Shown here one piece after another: positions 1 through 6,387 of a DNA stretch of 7,507 nucleotides (its first letter is position 1; the number at the start of each line of letters is the position of its first letter). A program made the position numbers and the translations under genes. The stretch lies in contig JAUXRT010000715.1 of assembly GCA_030681635.1 (NCBI GenBank), positions 1-7,507 on the forward strand, given 5' to 3'. The stretch is from Reyranella sp. (GTDB taxonomy: Bacteria > Pseudomonadota > Alphaproteobacteria > Reyranellales > Reyranellaceae). The notes beneath the pieces are model-generated. The model saw nothing but the letters and a program-made list of their open reading frames with translations. It had not been told where the DNA came from and ran no database searches.

Positions 1-15
1 TCACTGCCGCCGCTC

Positions 16-44
16 TTGCCGGTCCTGTGGATGAACGCTAAACA
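16..44 (+). promoter_or_regulatory. Weak candidate promoter ahead of the pyrE-type gene
   Basis: A TTGCCG box at 16-21 (four of six matches to TTGACA) is followed after 17 bases by TAAACA at 39-44 (three of six matches to TATAAT). That would start transcription near base 51, with a leader of about 37 bases before the ATG at 88. Alphaproteobacterial sigma-70 promoters often have a good TTG-type -35 and a loose -10, so this is possible, but boxes this weak occur by chance. The first 87 bases hold no recognisable gene. Plus-strand frames 2 and 3 stop at 34 and 41, so an upstream gene could end there, which cannot be judged from so few codons. Confidence 0.2.
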
Positions 45-71
45 CACGGCCGTCATTTTGTCGCAAGCGGC

Positions 72-78
72 GGGGGGA
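72..78 (+). promoter_or_regulatory. Purine-rich ribosome binding site supporting ATG 88
   Basis: The run GGGGGGA ends 9 bases before the ATG at 88 and is followed by further A residues. It is not a perfect GGAGG, but it is the only Shine-Dalgarno-like stretch in the first 87 bases. It favours ATG 88 over the in-frame TTG at 16 and ATG at 31, which have none. Confidence 0.45.
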
Positions 79-87
79 AAAAGCAGC

Positions 88-870
88 ATGGCGACGAAGA
101 AGAAAGCCAAATCGACCGGTTCCGCGCCTGTGGAAAAGCCGGCCAACAAGTTGAACGGCAAGGGTATTTCGGCCAAGGCCAGCGGCACGCCAGAAGCGCG
201 GGATACTGCACGCCTGCTGCTGGAAATCGAGGCGATCCACTGCCGCCCCGACAACCCGTACATCTTCACATCGGGCCGGGCGAGCCCGGTCTATATCGAT
301 TGCCGGAAAATCATCTCGTTCCCGGAAGCGCGCGCCAAGATCATGCAGCACGCCTTCAAGATGATCGACAAGACCATCGGCTGGAACAAGATCGACGTGG
401 TCGCGGGCGGCGAGACCGCCGGCATCCCGTTTGCCGCCTTCCTGGCGGCATTGGCCAAGAAGTCGATGATCTACGTGCGCAAGCAGCCCAAGGGCTTCGG
501 CCGGATGGCCCAGATCGAAGGCGACCTCAAGCCCGGCAAGCGCGTGCTGCTGGTCGAGGATCTCGCCACCGACGGCGGCAGCAAGCTGGTCTTCATCGAG
601 GCGCTGAAGAAGGCCGAAGCCAAGGTCACCGACTGCTTCGTGATCTTCCACTATGGCATTTTCCCCCAGAGCATCGAGATGCTGGCGGCGGGCGGCGTGA
701 AGCTGCACGCGCTCGCGACCTGGTGGGACGCCCTGGAAGCGGCCCAGAAGCACAAGTACTTCGACGAGAAGGGCCTCACCGAGACGCGGGCCTTCCTCGA
801 GGCGCCCGAGCAATGGTCGGCCAATCACGGCGGCCGTCCGCCGGCGCCGCGGTCGATGCTGGGACGGTAG
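88..870 (+). CDS. pyrE: Orotate phosphoribosyltransferase (PyrE type)
   Basis: Predicted 260-residue cytoplasmic enzyme that joins orotate to PRPP, giving orotidine 5'-phosphate and pyrophosphate, the fifth step of de novo pyrimidine synthesis. The substrate-side signature TSGRASPVYIDCRK lies at residues 61-74. The catalytic-loop region with RKQPKGFGRMAQIEG is at 131-145. The PRPP loop LLVEDLATDGGSK is at 154-166, with Asp where enterobacterial enzymes have the second residue of T-T/S-G. I chose ATG 88 because a purine-rich stretch (GGGGGGAAAAA, 72-82) precedes it; the frame is also open upstream, with a TTG at 16 and an ATG at 31. Residues 1-36 are a Lys/Ala-rich extension not needed for the fold, so the protein is longer than the usual 210-230 residues. 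It sits 27 bases before the transporter gene and may be co-transcribed with it. A paralogue with another base substrate cannot be excluded. Confidence 0.88.
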   Translation: MATKKKAKSTGSAPVEKPANKLNGKGISAKASGTPEARDTARLLLEIEAIHCRPDNPYIFTSGRASPVYIDCRKIISFPEARAKIMQHAFKMIDKTIGWNKIDVVAGGETAGIPFAAFLAALAKKSMIYVRKQPKGFGRMAQIEGDLKPGKRVLLVEDLATDGGSKLVFIEALKKAEAKVTDCFVIFHYGIFPQSIEMLAAGGVKLHALATWWDALEAAQKHKYFDEKGLTETRAFLEAPEQWSANHGGRPPAPRSMLGR

Positions 871-897
871 CCCGCTCTTTGCTACGGTGCGGCGGAC

Positions 898-2571
898 ATG
901 ATCCGCCGCATTTTTTCTGCCCTCCTCACAATCTGCGCCCTCGCCTCGCCCGCCGGTAATCGAGCCTGGGCAAAGGACGAGCTGGTGCTCGCCATGACCC
1001 AGACGCCGGGCACCTGGAATCCGCTGATCAGCTCGATGCTGGCCAAGTCGCTGATCGCCAACATGACCGCGCGGCCGCTGACCGCCTACGACGCGGACTG
1101 GAAGCTGGTTTGCCTCGCCTGCACCGAACTGCCGACCCTGCAAAACGGCAAGGCGCGGGTGATCGACCTGCCGGATGACGGCAAGGGCGGCGGCAAGAAG
1201 GGCATGGAGGTCGATGTCGAGTTGCGCGACCTGCGCTGGGGCGACGGCACCCCGGTTTCGTCGAAGGACGTCGCCTTCACCCTTGAGGTCGGCAAGCACC
1301 CGTTGTCGGGCGTGGCTTCCTCCGAAGGTTATAAGCGCGTCCTCAAGCTCGACGTGAAGGACGACCGTCGCTTCACCATGACGATCGATCGCGTCACCTT
1401 CGACTACAACAGCATCGGCTTCCTGCTGCTGCCGGCGCACATCGAGAAGCCGATCTTTGACGCCAACCCGGCCGAGTACCGCAACAAGACGGCCTACGAC
1501 ACCAACTCGACCAACCCCGGCCTCGCCTTCGGTCCCTATCGCATCGTCGAGATCGTGCCGGGCAGCCGCATCGCCTTGGAACAGAACCCGACATGGACCG
1601 GGCAGAAGCCGCATTTCAAGCGCATCGTCGTCAAGATCATCGAGAACACGGCAGCGCTCGAGGCCAACCTTCTGTCCGGCAGTGTCGACTATGTGCTGGG
1701 CGAGCTCGGCCTCTCGCTCGACCAGGCCATCGCCTTCGAGAAGCGCCACGGCGCCAAGTACAACGTCGTCTACAAGCCGGCGCTGATCTGGGAACACATC
1801 GACGCCAACCTCGACAACAAGCTGCTGGCCGACAGGCGCGTGCGCCAGGCGCTGCTGCTCGCCATCGACCGCAAGGCGATCTCCGAGAAGCTGTTCGACG
1901 GCAAGCAGCCGATCGCGCACGGCGGCATCAGCGAACTCGACCCGATGTTCAGCCCGGCGGCGCGGCAGTACGGCTACGACCCCACTGCCGCGAAGAAGCT
2001 GCTGGACGAGGCCGGGTTCGCCACCCTTCGCAACAACGTCCGCCAGAATGCCGCCGGCGACCGGCTCTCGATCGAACTCGGCACCACGGCCGGCAACCGC
2101 GTGCGCGAACTGGTGGCGCAGGTGATCCAGAGCCAGCTCCGTCAGGTCGGCGTCGAAGTCCGCATAAAAGCCGAGCCGCCGCGCATCTTCTTCGAGGCGA
2201 TGGGCCGCCGCACCTACAGCGGTCTCGGCATGTATGCCTGGGTCCAGCGGCCCGAGGGCGTGCCGCGCTCGTCGCTGCATTCCAAGGAGATTCCGTCGGC
2301 GGAGAACGCCTGGAGCGGCCAGAACTATCCCGGCTACGCCAACCCCGAGATGGACAAGGCGCTCGACGCCGCCGAGCGCGAGCTCGATATCGACAAGCGG
2401 CGCGCCCTGTTCGCCGAGATCCAGCGTCTCGCGGCCGACGACCTGCCGTCGCTGCCGCTGTTCTTCCGGGTCGATCCGTTCGTGATCCCCAAGGCGCTCA
2501 AGGGCGTGACCCCCACCGGCACCCTCAACAGCTCGACCCTGTGGGTCGAGCAATGGCGCTGGGAGAACTAG
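898..2571 (+). CDS. ABC transporter substrate-binding protein, family 5 (peptide type)
   Basis: Predicted 557-residue periplasmic receptor that captures a solute and hands it to the two permeases encoded next. A signal peptide is visible: MIRR, then a hydrophobic core (residues 5-19), and an A-W-A cleavage motif, so the mature chain probably begins at K26. It is not a lipoprotein, since no lipobox Cys is present. Family-5 marks in order are TQTPGTWNPL (34-43), the DLRWGDGTPVSSKDVAFTLE stretch (111-130), FGPYRI (211-216), DRRVRQALLLAIDRKAI (312-328) and YDPTAAKKLLDEAGF (360-374). The C-terminal lobe is complete and the length is normal for the family, whose members bind peptides, opines, nickel complexes or other amino-acid derivatives. 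The ligand cannot be read from sequence. A Cys-x-x-Cys pair (C72, C75) in the mature protein could form a disulfide. The Shine-Dalgarno before ATG 898 is poor. Confidence 0.93.
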   Translation: MIRRIFSALLTICALASPAGNRAWAKDELVLAMTQTPGTWNPLISSMLAKSLIANMTARPLTAYDADWKLVCLACTELPTLQNGKARVIDLPDDGKGGGKKGMEVDVELRDLRWGDGTPVSSKDVAFTLEVGKHPLSGVASSEGYKRVLKLDVKDDRRFTMTIDRVTFDYNSIGFLLLPAHIEKPIFDANPAEYRNKTAYDTNSTNPGLAFGPYRIVEIVPGSRIALEQNPTWTGQKPHFKRIVVKIIENTAALEANLLSGSVDYVLGELGLSLDQAIAFEKRHGAKYNVVYKPALIWEHIDANLDNKLLADRRVRQALLLAIDRKAISEKLFDGKQPIAHGGISELDPMFSPAARQYGYDPTAAKKLLDEAGFATLRNNVRQNAAGDRLSIELGTTAGNRVRELVAQVIQSQLRQVGVEVRIKAEPPRIFFEAMGRRTYSGLGMYAWVQRPEGVPRSSLHSKEIPSAENAWSGQNYPGYANPEMDKALDAAERELDIDKRRALFAEIQRLAADDLPSLPLFFRVDPFVIPKALKGVTPTGTLNSSTLWVEQWRWEN

Positions 2572-2587
2572 GTCGCGGCATGACGGC

Positions 2588-3568
2588 ATGAGCCGCTACC
2601 TGGCCGCGCGGGCCTTCCAGACGGCCATCACCTTGGCGCTGATGAGCCTGGTGGTCTTCGTGCTGATCGGCCTGATGCCGGGCGATCCCATCGACATGAT
2701 GATCTCCGGCGATCCGCAGATGACCAGCGAGGACGCGGCCCGCCTGCGGGCCATGTACGGCCTCGACAAGCCGTTGCTCGAACGCTACCTCGCCTGGGCG
2801 GCGCAAGCGCTGCAGGGCAACTTCGGCTACTCGCGCTCCTTCGGTCAGCCGGTGCTGGCCGTGCTGTGGCCGCGGCTGCTGAACACGCTGTTGCTTGCCG
2901 GCACCGCCTTCGTACTGGCGACGGCAATCGCCCTGCCGCTCGGCATCTGGGCCGCCCAACGTCCGCGCAGCCGCGCCGACTACCTGATCAACCTGCTGTG
3001 CTTCGCCGGCATCTCAGCGCCGCCGTTCTGGCTGGCGCTGCTGCTCATCACCCTGTTCGCGGTGTTCCTCGGCTGGCTGCCGGCAGGCGGCATGGCCGAT
3101 GTGCGGCCCGGCACACCCTGGCCGACGGCGCTTGTCGACCAGCTCCGCCATCTGGCGCTGCCCGTGGTCACGCTGACCCTGGTCCAGCTCGGCGCCTACA
3201 CGCGCTTCATGCGCGGCGCCATGATCGAGATCCTGCGCCAGGACTATATCCGCACCGCCCGGGCCAAGGGCGCCTCCGAGACCACCGTGCTGTGGCGCCA
3301 CGCCTTCGCCAATGCGCTGGCGCCCGTGCTCACCGTGCTGGCGCTGTCGTTCGGTGGCCTGGTTTCGGGCGCGCTGATCACCGAGACGATGTTCGCCTGG
3401 CCCGGCATGGGCAAGGCGATCTACCAGGCGATCCTCGACAACGACTACAATCTCGCCCTCGTCGGCTTGCTGATGGCGACGCTCGCCACCATCGCCGGCA
3501 ACCTGGCGGCCGACCTCGCCTATGTCTGGGTCGATCCGCGCGTGTCGATCGCGGGAGACGCGGCATGA
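2588..3568 (+). CDS. ABC transporter permease, DppB/OppB type
   Basis: Predicted 326-residue inner-membrane subunit forming half of the import channel. The N-terminal membrane segment (about residues 12-30) is followed by the PGDP motif (31-34) and a periplasmic loop ending in the QGNFGYS motif (76-82). Further membrane segments fall at about 98-121, 133-163, 190-208, 243-264 and 288-312. The EAA loop that docks on the ATPase reads DYIRTARAKGA (219-229), followed by ETMFAWPGMG (266-275), typical of DppB, OppB and GsiC. The start ATG is 16 bases after the binding-protein stop and the gene ends by overlapping the next start (ATGA), so it lies in the middle of an operon. The intact EAA loop implies that it still needs an ATPase, although none is encoded in the window. 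The substrate is unknown. Confidence 0.94.
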   Translation: MSRYLAARAFQTAITLALMSLVVFVLIGLMPGDPIDMMISGDPQMTSEDAARLRAMYGLDKPLLERYLAWAAQALQGNFGYSRSFGQPVLAVLWPRLLNTLLLAGTAFVLATAIALPLGIWAAQRPRSRADYLINLLCFAGISAPPFWLALLLITLFAVFLGWLPAGGMADVRPGTPWPTALVDQLRHLALPVVTLTLVQLGAYTRFMRGAMIEILRQDYIRTARAKGASETTVLWRHAFANALAPVLTVLALSFGGLVSGALITETMFAWPGMGKAIYQAILDNDYNLALVGLLMATLATIAGNLAADLAYVWVDPRVSIAGDAA

Positions 3569-4467
3569 CCGCGGAAAGCCCGCGCCATCGCGCCTGGGTC
3601 CAGCTCACGCGCCATCGCCTCGCGCGTGCTTCGCTGATCTTCCTCGCCCTTCTCCTGGTGCTGTCGCTTGCCGCCCCGCTGATCGCGGATCTGCGCGGCG
3701 TCGACCCGACCGCCACCGACCTCTTCCGCCGCTTCGAGCCGCCTTCGGCCGAGCACTGGCTGGGCACCGACGATCTTGGGCGCGACCTCTTCCAGCGGCT
3801 GCTGGATGGCGGCCGCGTGTCGCTGCTGGTCGGCCTCTCCGGCGCCGTACTGTCGGCCTTCCTGGGCGCCCTGATCGGGGTCCTGGCGGGCTACCTCGGC
3901 GGCCGCCTCGACGGCTTCCTGATGCGGCTCACCGACGGCGTCATCTCGCTGCCATTGCTACCGCTGCTGATCGTCCTGGCCGCCATCGACCCGCGCAAGA
4001 TCGGCATCCCGGCCGAGATCGCCCAATCGGAGACCTTCTCGCTCTATCGCATCGTCGTCATCGTGGCCCTGACCGGCTGGACGACCGTGGCGCGGCTGGT
4101 GCGGGCCGAGACGCTGTCGCTCAAGGCGCGCGACTTCACCCGCGCCGCCCGTGCGCTCGGTGCACGTCCCGGCCGCATCATGTTCCGCCATATCCTGCCC
4201 AATGCCGCCGGGTCGCTGGTGGTCGCCACCACCATGTCGGTCGGCGCCCTCATCCTGTTCGAATCGACCCTGTCGTTTCTCGGCCTCGGCACCCAGCCGC
4301 CGGCGGCGAGCTGGGGCAACATGCTGACCGGCGCCCAGGAACTCCTGCAGCAGGCGCCCATGCTTGCCCTGTGGCCCGGCCTGCTGATCTTCCTCACGGT
4401 GATCGCCTTCAATTTCGTCGGCGATGGCCTGCAGGATGCACTCGATCCCCGTAGCGAAAGGCGTTAG
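3565..4467 (+). CDS. ABC transporter permease, DppC/OppC type
   Basis: Predicted 300-residue second channel subunit, partner of the DppB-type permease. I start it at ATG 3565, which overlaps the previous stop as ATGA and has GGGAG at 3553-3557, seven bases upstream. The frame is open further upstream only as a shadow of the first permease. A short cytoplasmic N-terminus precedes membrane segment 1 (about 22-40). Then come the DppC signature HWLGTDDLGRDLFQRLL (64-80), membrane segments at about 86-110, 126-141 and 160-176, the EAA loop DFTRAARALGARPGRI (190-205), and ESTLSFLGLGTQPPAASWG (233-251), all classical for DppC/OppC. A last segment lies near 266-290. The docking loop is intact. Two bases separate the stop from the start of the hydrolase gene. 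Confidence 0.94.
   Translation: MTAESPRHRAWVQLTRHRLARASLIFLALLLVLSLAAPLIADLRGVDPTATDLFRRFEPPSAEHWLGTDDLGRDLFQRLLDGGRVSLLVGLSGAVLSAFLGALIGVLAGYLGGRLDGFLMRLTDGVISLPLLPLLIVLAAIDPRKIGIPAEIAQSETFSLYRIVVIVALTGWTTVARLVRAETLSLKARDFTRAARALGARPGRIMFRHILPNAAGSLVVATTMSVGALILFESTLSFLGLGTQPPAASWGNMLTGAQELLQQAPMLALWPGLLIFLTVIAFNFVGDGLQDALDPRSERR
4457..4461 (+). promoter_or_regulatory. Ribosome binding site of the deacylase gene, inside dppC-type gene
   Basis: AAAGG lies eight bases before ATG 4470, within the last codons of the preceding permease gene. Together with the two-base gap between stop and start, this supports ATG 4470 as the true start and suggests translational coupling of the hydrolase to the transporter. 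Confidence 0.5.
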
Positions 4468-4469
4468 CG

Positions 4470-5498
4470 ATGAGCAAAGCTTCAACCACCGACTTCACGG
4501 CCATGAGCCGGCTGTCGGCCGACATCGACCTGGCCGCCGAAGGCAAGGCCACCGGCTTCGTGCGCGTGCCGCATTCGGTGCACCGCTCGGCCTATGGCTG
4601 GATCCCGATCCCGAACGTGCGCATCAAGAACGGCGCCGGTCCCAGCGTCCTGATGCAGGCCGGCAACCATGGCGACGAATGGGAGGGCCAGATCGGGCTC
4701 GGCAACCTGATCCGCAGCCTTGAGCCCAAGGACATCAAGGGCCGGCTCGTGATCCTGCCGTCGGCCAATTTTCCCGCGGCGATGGCCGGACAGCGGACCT
4801 CGCCGATCGACGACGGCAATCTCAACCGCTCCTTTCCCGGCGACGCCGATGGCACGATCACCCAGCAGATCGCCTACTGGATCGAGCACGCCCTGCTGCC
4901 GGGCTTCGACTACAGCTTCGACTTCCATTCCGGCGGCAGTTCCCTCACCTACATCCCGAGCGCGCTGGCGCCCCGCCATGACGATGCCGAGCGCATGAAG
5001 AAGGTCGTGGGCCTCCTGAAAGCCTTCGGCGCGCCGGTCAGCTACATCTCGGGCGCACCACAGGGCGGCGGCCGCACCTTCACCTCGGCCTCCTACCGCC
5101 AGGGCGTGGTGTCGATGGGCACCGAGCTGGGCGGCGGCGGATTGGTGACGCCCGCCTCGCTGAAGGTGGCGCAGGACGGCATGCGGCGCGTGCTGGCCCA
5201 TGTCGGTCTGCTGCAGGGCCCCGTTCCGGCGAGCACGCCGACCCGCCTGACCGAGATCGGCGGCGACGACTATTACGTCTACGCCTCCGACAGCGGCCTG
5301 TTCGAGCCGCTGGTCGACCTCGGCACCGAGGTCAAGGCGGGGCAACCGGCCGCGCGCATCCACTTCCACCACACGCCGTGGCGCGAGCCCGATCTCCTGG
5401 CCTTCAAGCGCGACGGCCTGGTGCTGTGCAAGCGCGTGCCCGCACGCTGCGAGCGCGGCGACTGCCTGTTCCATCTGGCAACGGATATCGCGGGCTAG
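4470..5498 (+). CDS. Succinylglutamate desuccinylase/aspartoacylase family hydrolase (DoeB-like)
   Basis: Predicted 342-residue cytoplasmic zinc amide hydrolase of the AstE/AspA branch of the M14 carboxypeptidase fold. Zinc ligands are H67 and E70 in GNHGDEWEG (65-73) and H153 in DFHSGG (151-156). The substrate-binding stretch DDGNLNRSFPG is at 114-124, and the likely catalytic glutamate is E219 in TELGGGG (218-224). Residues from about 250 form the family's C-terminal beta domain, including GLFEPLVDLGTEVKAGQ. The overall pattern resembles DoeB, the N-acetyl-diaminobutyrate deacetylase of ectoine breakdown. No ectoine hydrolase gene (doeA) is present here, so the substrate may be another N-acyl amino acid. 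No signal peptide is visible. It starts two bases after the second permease and so belongs to the transporter operon, which suggests it deacylates the imported solute. It ends on a CTAG shared with the convergent gene. Confidence 0.9.
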   Translation: MSKASTTDFTAMSRLSADIDLAAEGKATGFVRVPHSVHRSAYGWIPIPNVRIKNGAGPSVLMQAGNHGDEWEGQIGLGNLIRSLEPKDIKGRLVILPSANFPAAMAGQRTSPIDDGNLNRSFPGDADGTITQQIAYWIEHALLPGFDYSFDFHSGGSSLTYIPSALAPRHDDAERMKKVVGLLKAFGAPVSYISGAPQGGGRTFTSASYRQGVVSMGTELGGGGLVTPASLKVAQDGMRRVLAHVGLLQGPVPASTPTRLTEIGGDDYYVYASDSGLFEPLVDLGTEVKAGQPAARIHFHHTPWREPDLLAFKRDGLVLCKRVPARCERGDCLFHLATDIAG

Positions 5499-6349
5499 TC
5501 GGCGCGGCAGCTCGCGCACGAGAGCTTCGAGGCGGTCCTGCGCCCGTCCTTGCGCGGCCGCGCGACGGCATGGCCGCAGGCGGCGCAGCCATCGATCTCG
5601 AAATCGATCCAGTGCGTCGGCCCGCTGCACGCCTCGCAGGGCAGGCCGCGCCGAGAGTCGATGTGGCCAAAGCCGGGGGCGCCACAGGCCGGGCAGAGAC
5701 ACTGTAATCTCCTGGCGAGCTTCCAGGAGAGCGCGCGCAGCGCCTTCATGCGCGCCGGATTGCGATGTGCCCGCATGTCGGCGATCACGATCGCAAGCCC
5801 ATCGTCGGAGCGGTTCGCTTCCTGGTCGATCGCCGCCACCACCTCGTCCAGTCGCGTCAGACCCTTGATCGGCCGGCTGGCGTCGCTGCTGGCGATCACG
5901 AAGACGCCGCTGCCGGGAAAGCCCAGCGCCGTCACCGCCGCCGGCGCGGCTGCATCGCCGGCCTTGAAGCGCAACAGGCGCCAGTTGGTCCGGTGGGTGG
6001 CCAGGGTCTCGATGATCCTGATCCCGCGGCGGCGGTCGATGAAGGCCATCACCTCCACGCCGGCCGGCTTCAGCGGCACGCGGTCGATCGGGCCATAGCT
6101 GCCTTCGCTGGCGATCGCGCAGTCGACATCGAGGGTGCGGAAGGCGAGTTCGGCCTTGATCGCACAGGTCTCGACGATGGGTCCGGGCCGGGCCACCTCG
6201 CCGGAAAATGTCCCCAGCGTGTCAGTGTCAAGATCGGGGGCGACCACGATCTCGGCGCCCAACAGGCGGCGAAACGGCGGCGCGATCGCGAGCTCCTTGC
6301 CGTGGATCGTCGCGAGACCTATCCGCTCATGCTCGTAAGGGTGCCCCAT
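5495..6349 (-). CDS. DUF6671-like protein with four C-terminal CxxC pairs
   Basis: Predicted 284-residue soluble protein of unknown function. The N-terminal part (about 1-150) has the pattern I associate with the DUF6671 family: IGLATIHGKE (10-19), IAPPFRRLLG (22-31), DTDTLGTFSGE (41-51), CAIASEGSYGP (77-87) and THRTNW (118-123). DMRAHRNPARM (191-201) follows. The C-terminus then carries four CxxC pairs, C219/C222, C238/C241, C255/C258 and C278/C281, spaced to bind probably two zinc ions as paired ribbons. No signal peptide or membrane segment is seen. ATG 6349 is chosen because the conserved region begins within ten residues of it and no other start codon lies just upstream; it lacks a clear Shine-Dalgarno. 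The gene lies 37 bases downstream of the M20 hydrolase on the same strand and is probably co-transcribed. The family name comes from memory of the motif pattern, and no activity is asserted. Confidence 0.8.
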   Translation of the reverse strand: MGHPYEHERIGLATIHGKELAIAPPFRRLLGAEIVVAPDLDTDTLGTFSGEVARPGPIVETCAIKAELAFRTLDVDCAIASEGSYGPIDRVPLKPAGVEVMAFIDRRRGIRIIETLATHRTNWRLLRFKAGDAAAPAAVTALGFPGSGVFVIASSDASRPIKGLTRLDEVVAAIDQEANRSDDGLAIVIADMRAHRNPARMKALRALSWKLARRLQCLCPACGAPGFGHIDSRRGLPCEACSGPTHWIDFEIDGCAACGHAVARPRKDGRRTASKLSCASCRAD

Positions 6350-6387
6350 CGAAAAGCGACAGCCACAGGCCGCTGAACGATCGACGC

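Noticed and set aside
1..2589. Very long minus-strand open frame (862 codons) antisense to the pyrE-type and binding-protein genes
   Set aside because: It is in exact codon register with both sense genes. Antisense stops would need sense TTA, CTA or TCA codons, which are rare in a GC-rich genome, so an open antisense frame is expected. Its translation is rich in Arg, Ala, Gly and Asp without any recognisable domain, while both sense genes have clear families.
3522..4454. Plus-strand frame of 310 codons overlapping the second permease
   Set aside because: Its translation is dominated by Arg, Pro and Ala and shows no membrane segments, while the frame starting at 3565 gives a textbook DppC-type permease.
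4470..5498. Assigning the hydrolase as doeB of an ectoine-degradation cluster
   Set aside because: The sequence pattern is DoeB-like, but no doeA, doeC, doeD, ectoine transporter of the TRAP type or DoeX-type regulator is visible in the window, so only a family-level call is supported.
5502..5517. Hairpin GCGCG-GCAGCT-CGCGC just past the hydrolase stop, possible terminator
   Set aside because: The stem is only five or six pairs, there is no T-tract after it on either strand, and it lies in coding sequence of the convergent gene. Such GC hairpins are common by chance in DNA of this composition.
4482..5702. Minus-strand open frame of 406 codons opposite the DoeB-like hydrolase
   Set aside because: It is again an in-register antisense shadow of a gene with all its catalytic motifs on the plus strand. 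It also overlaps the DUF6671-like gene in another frame.
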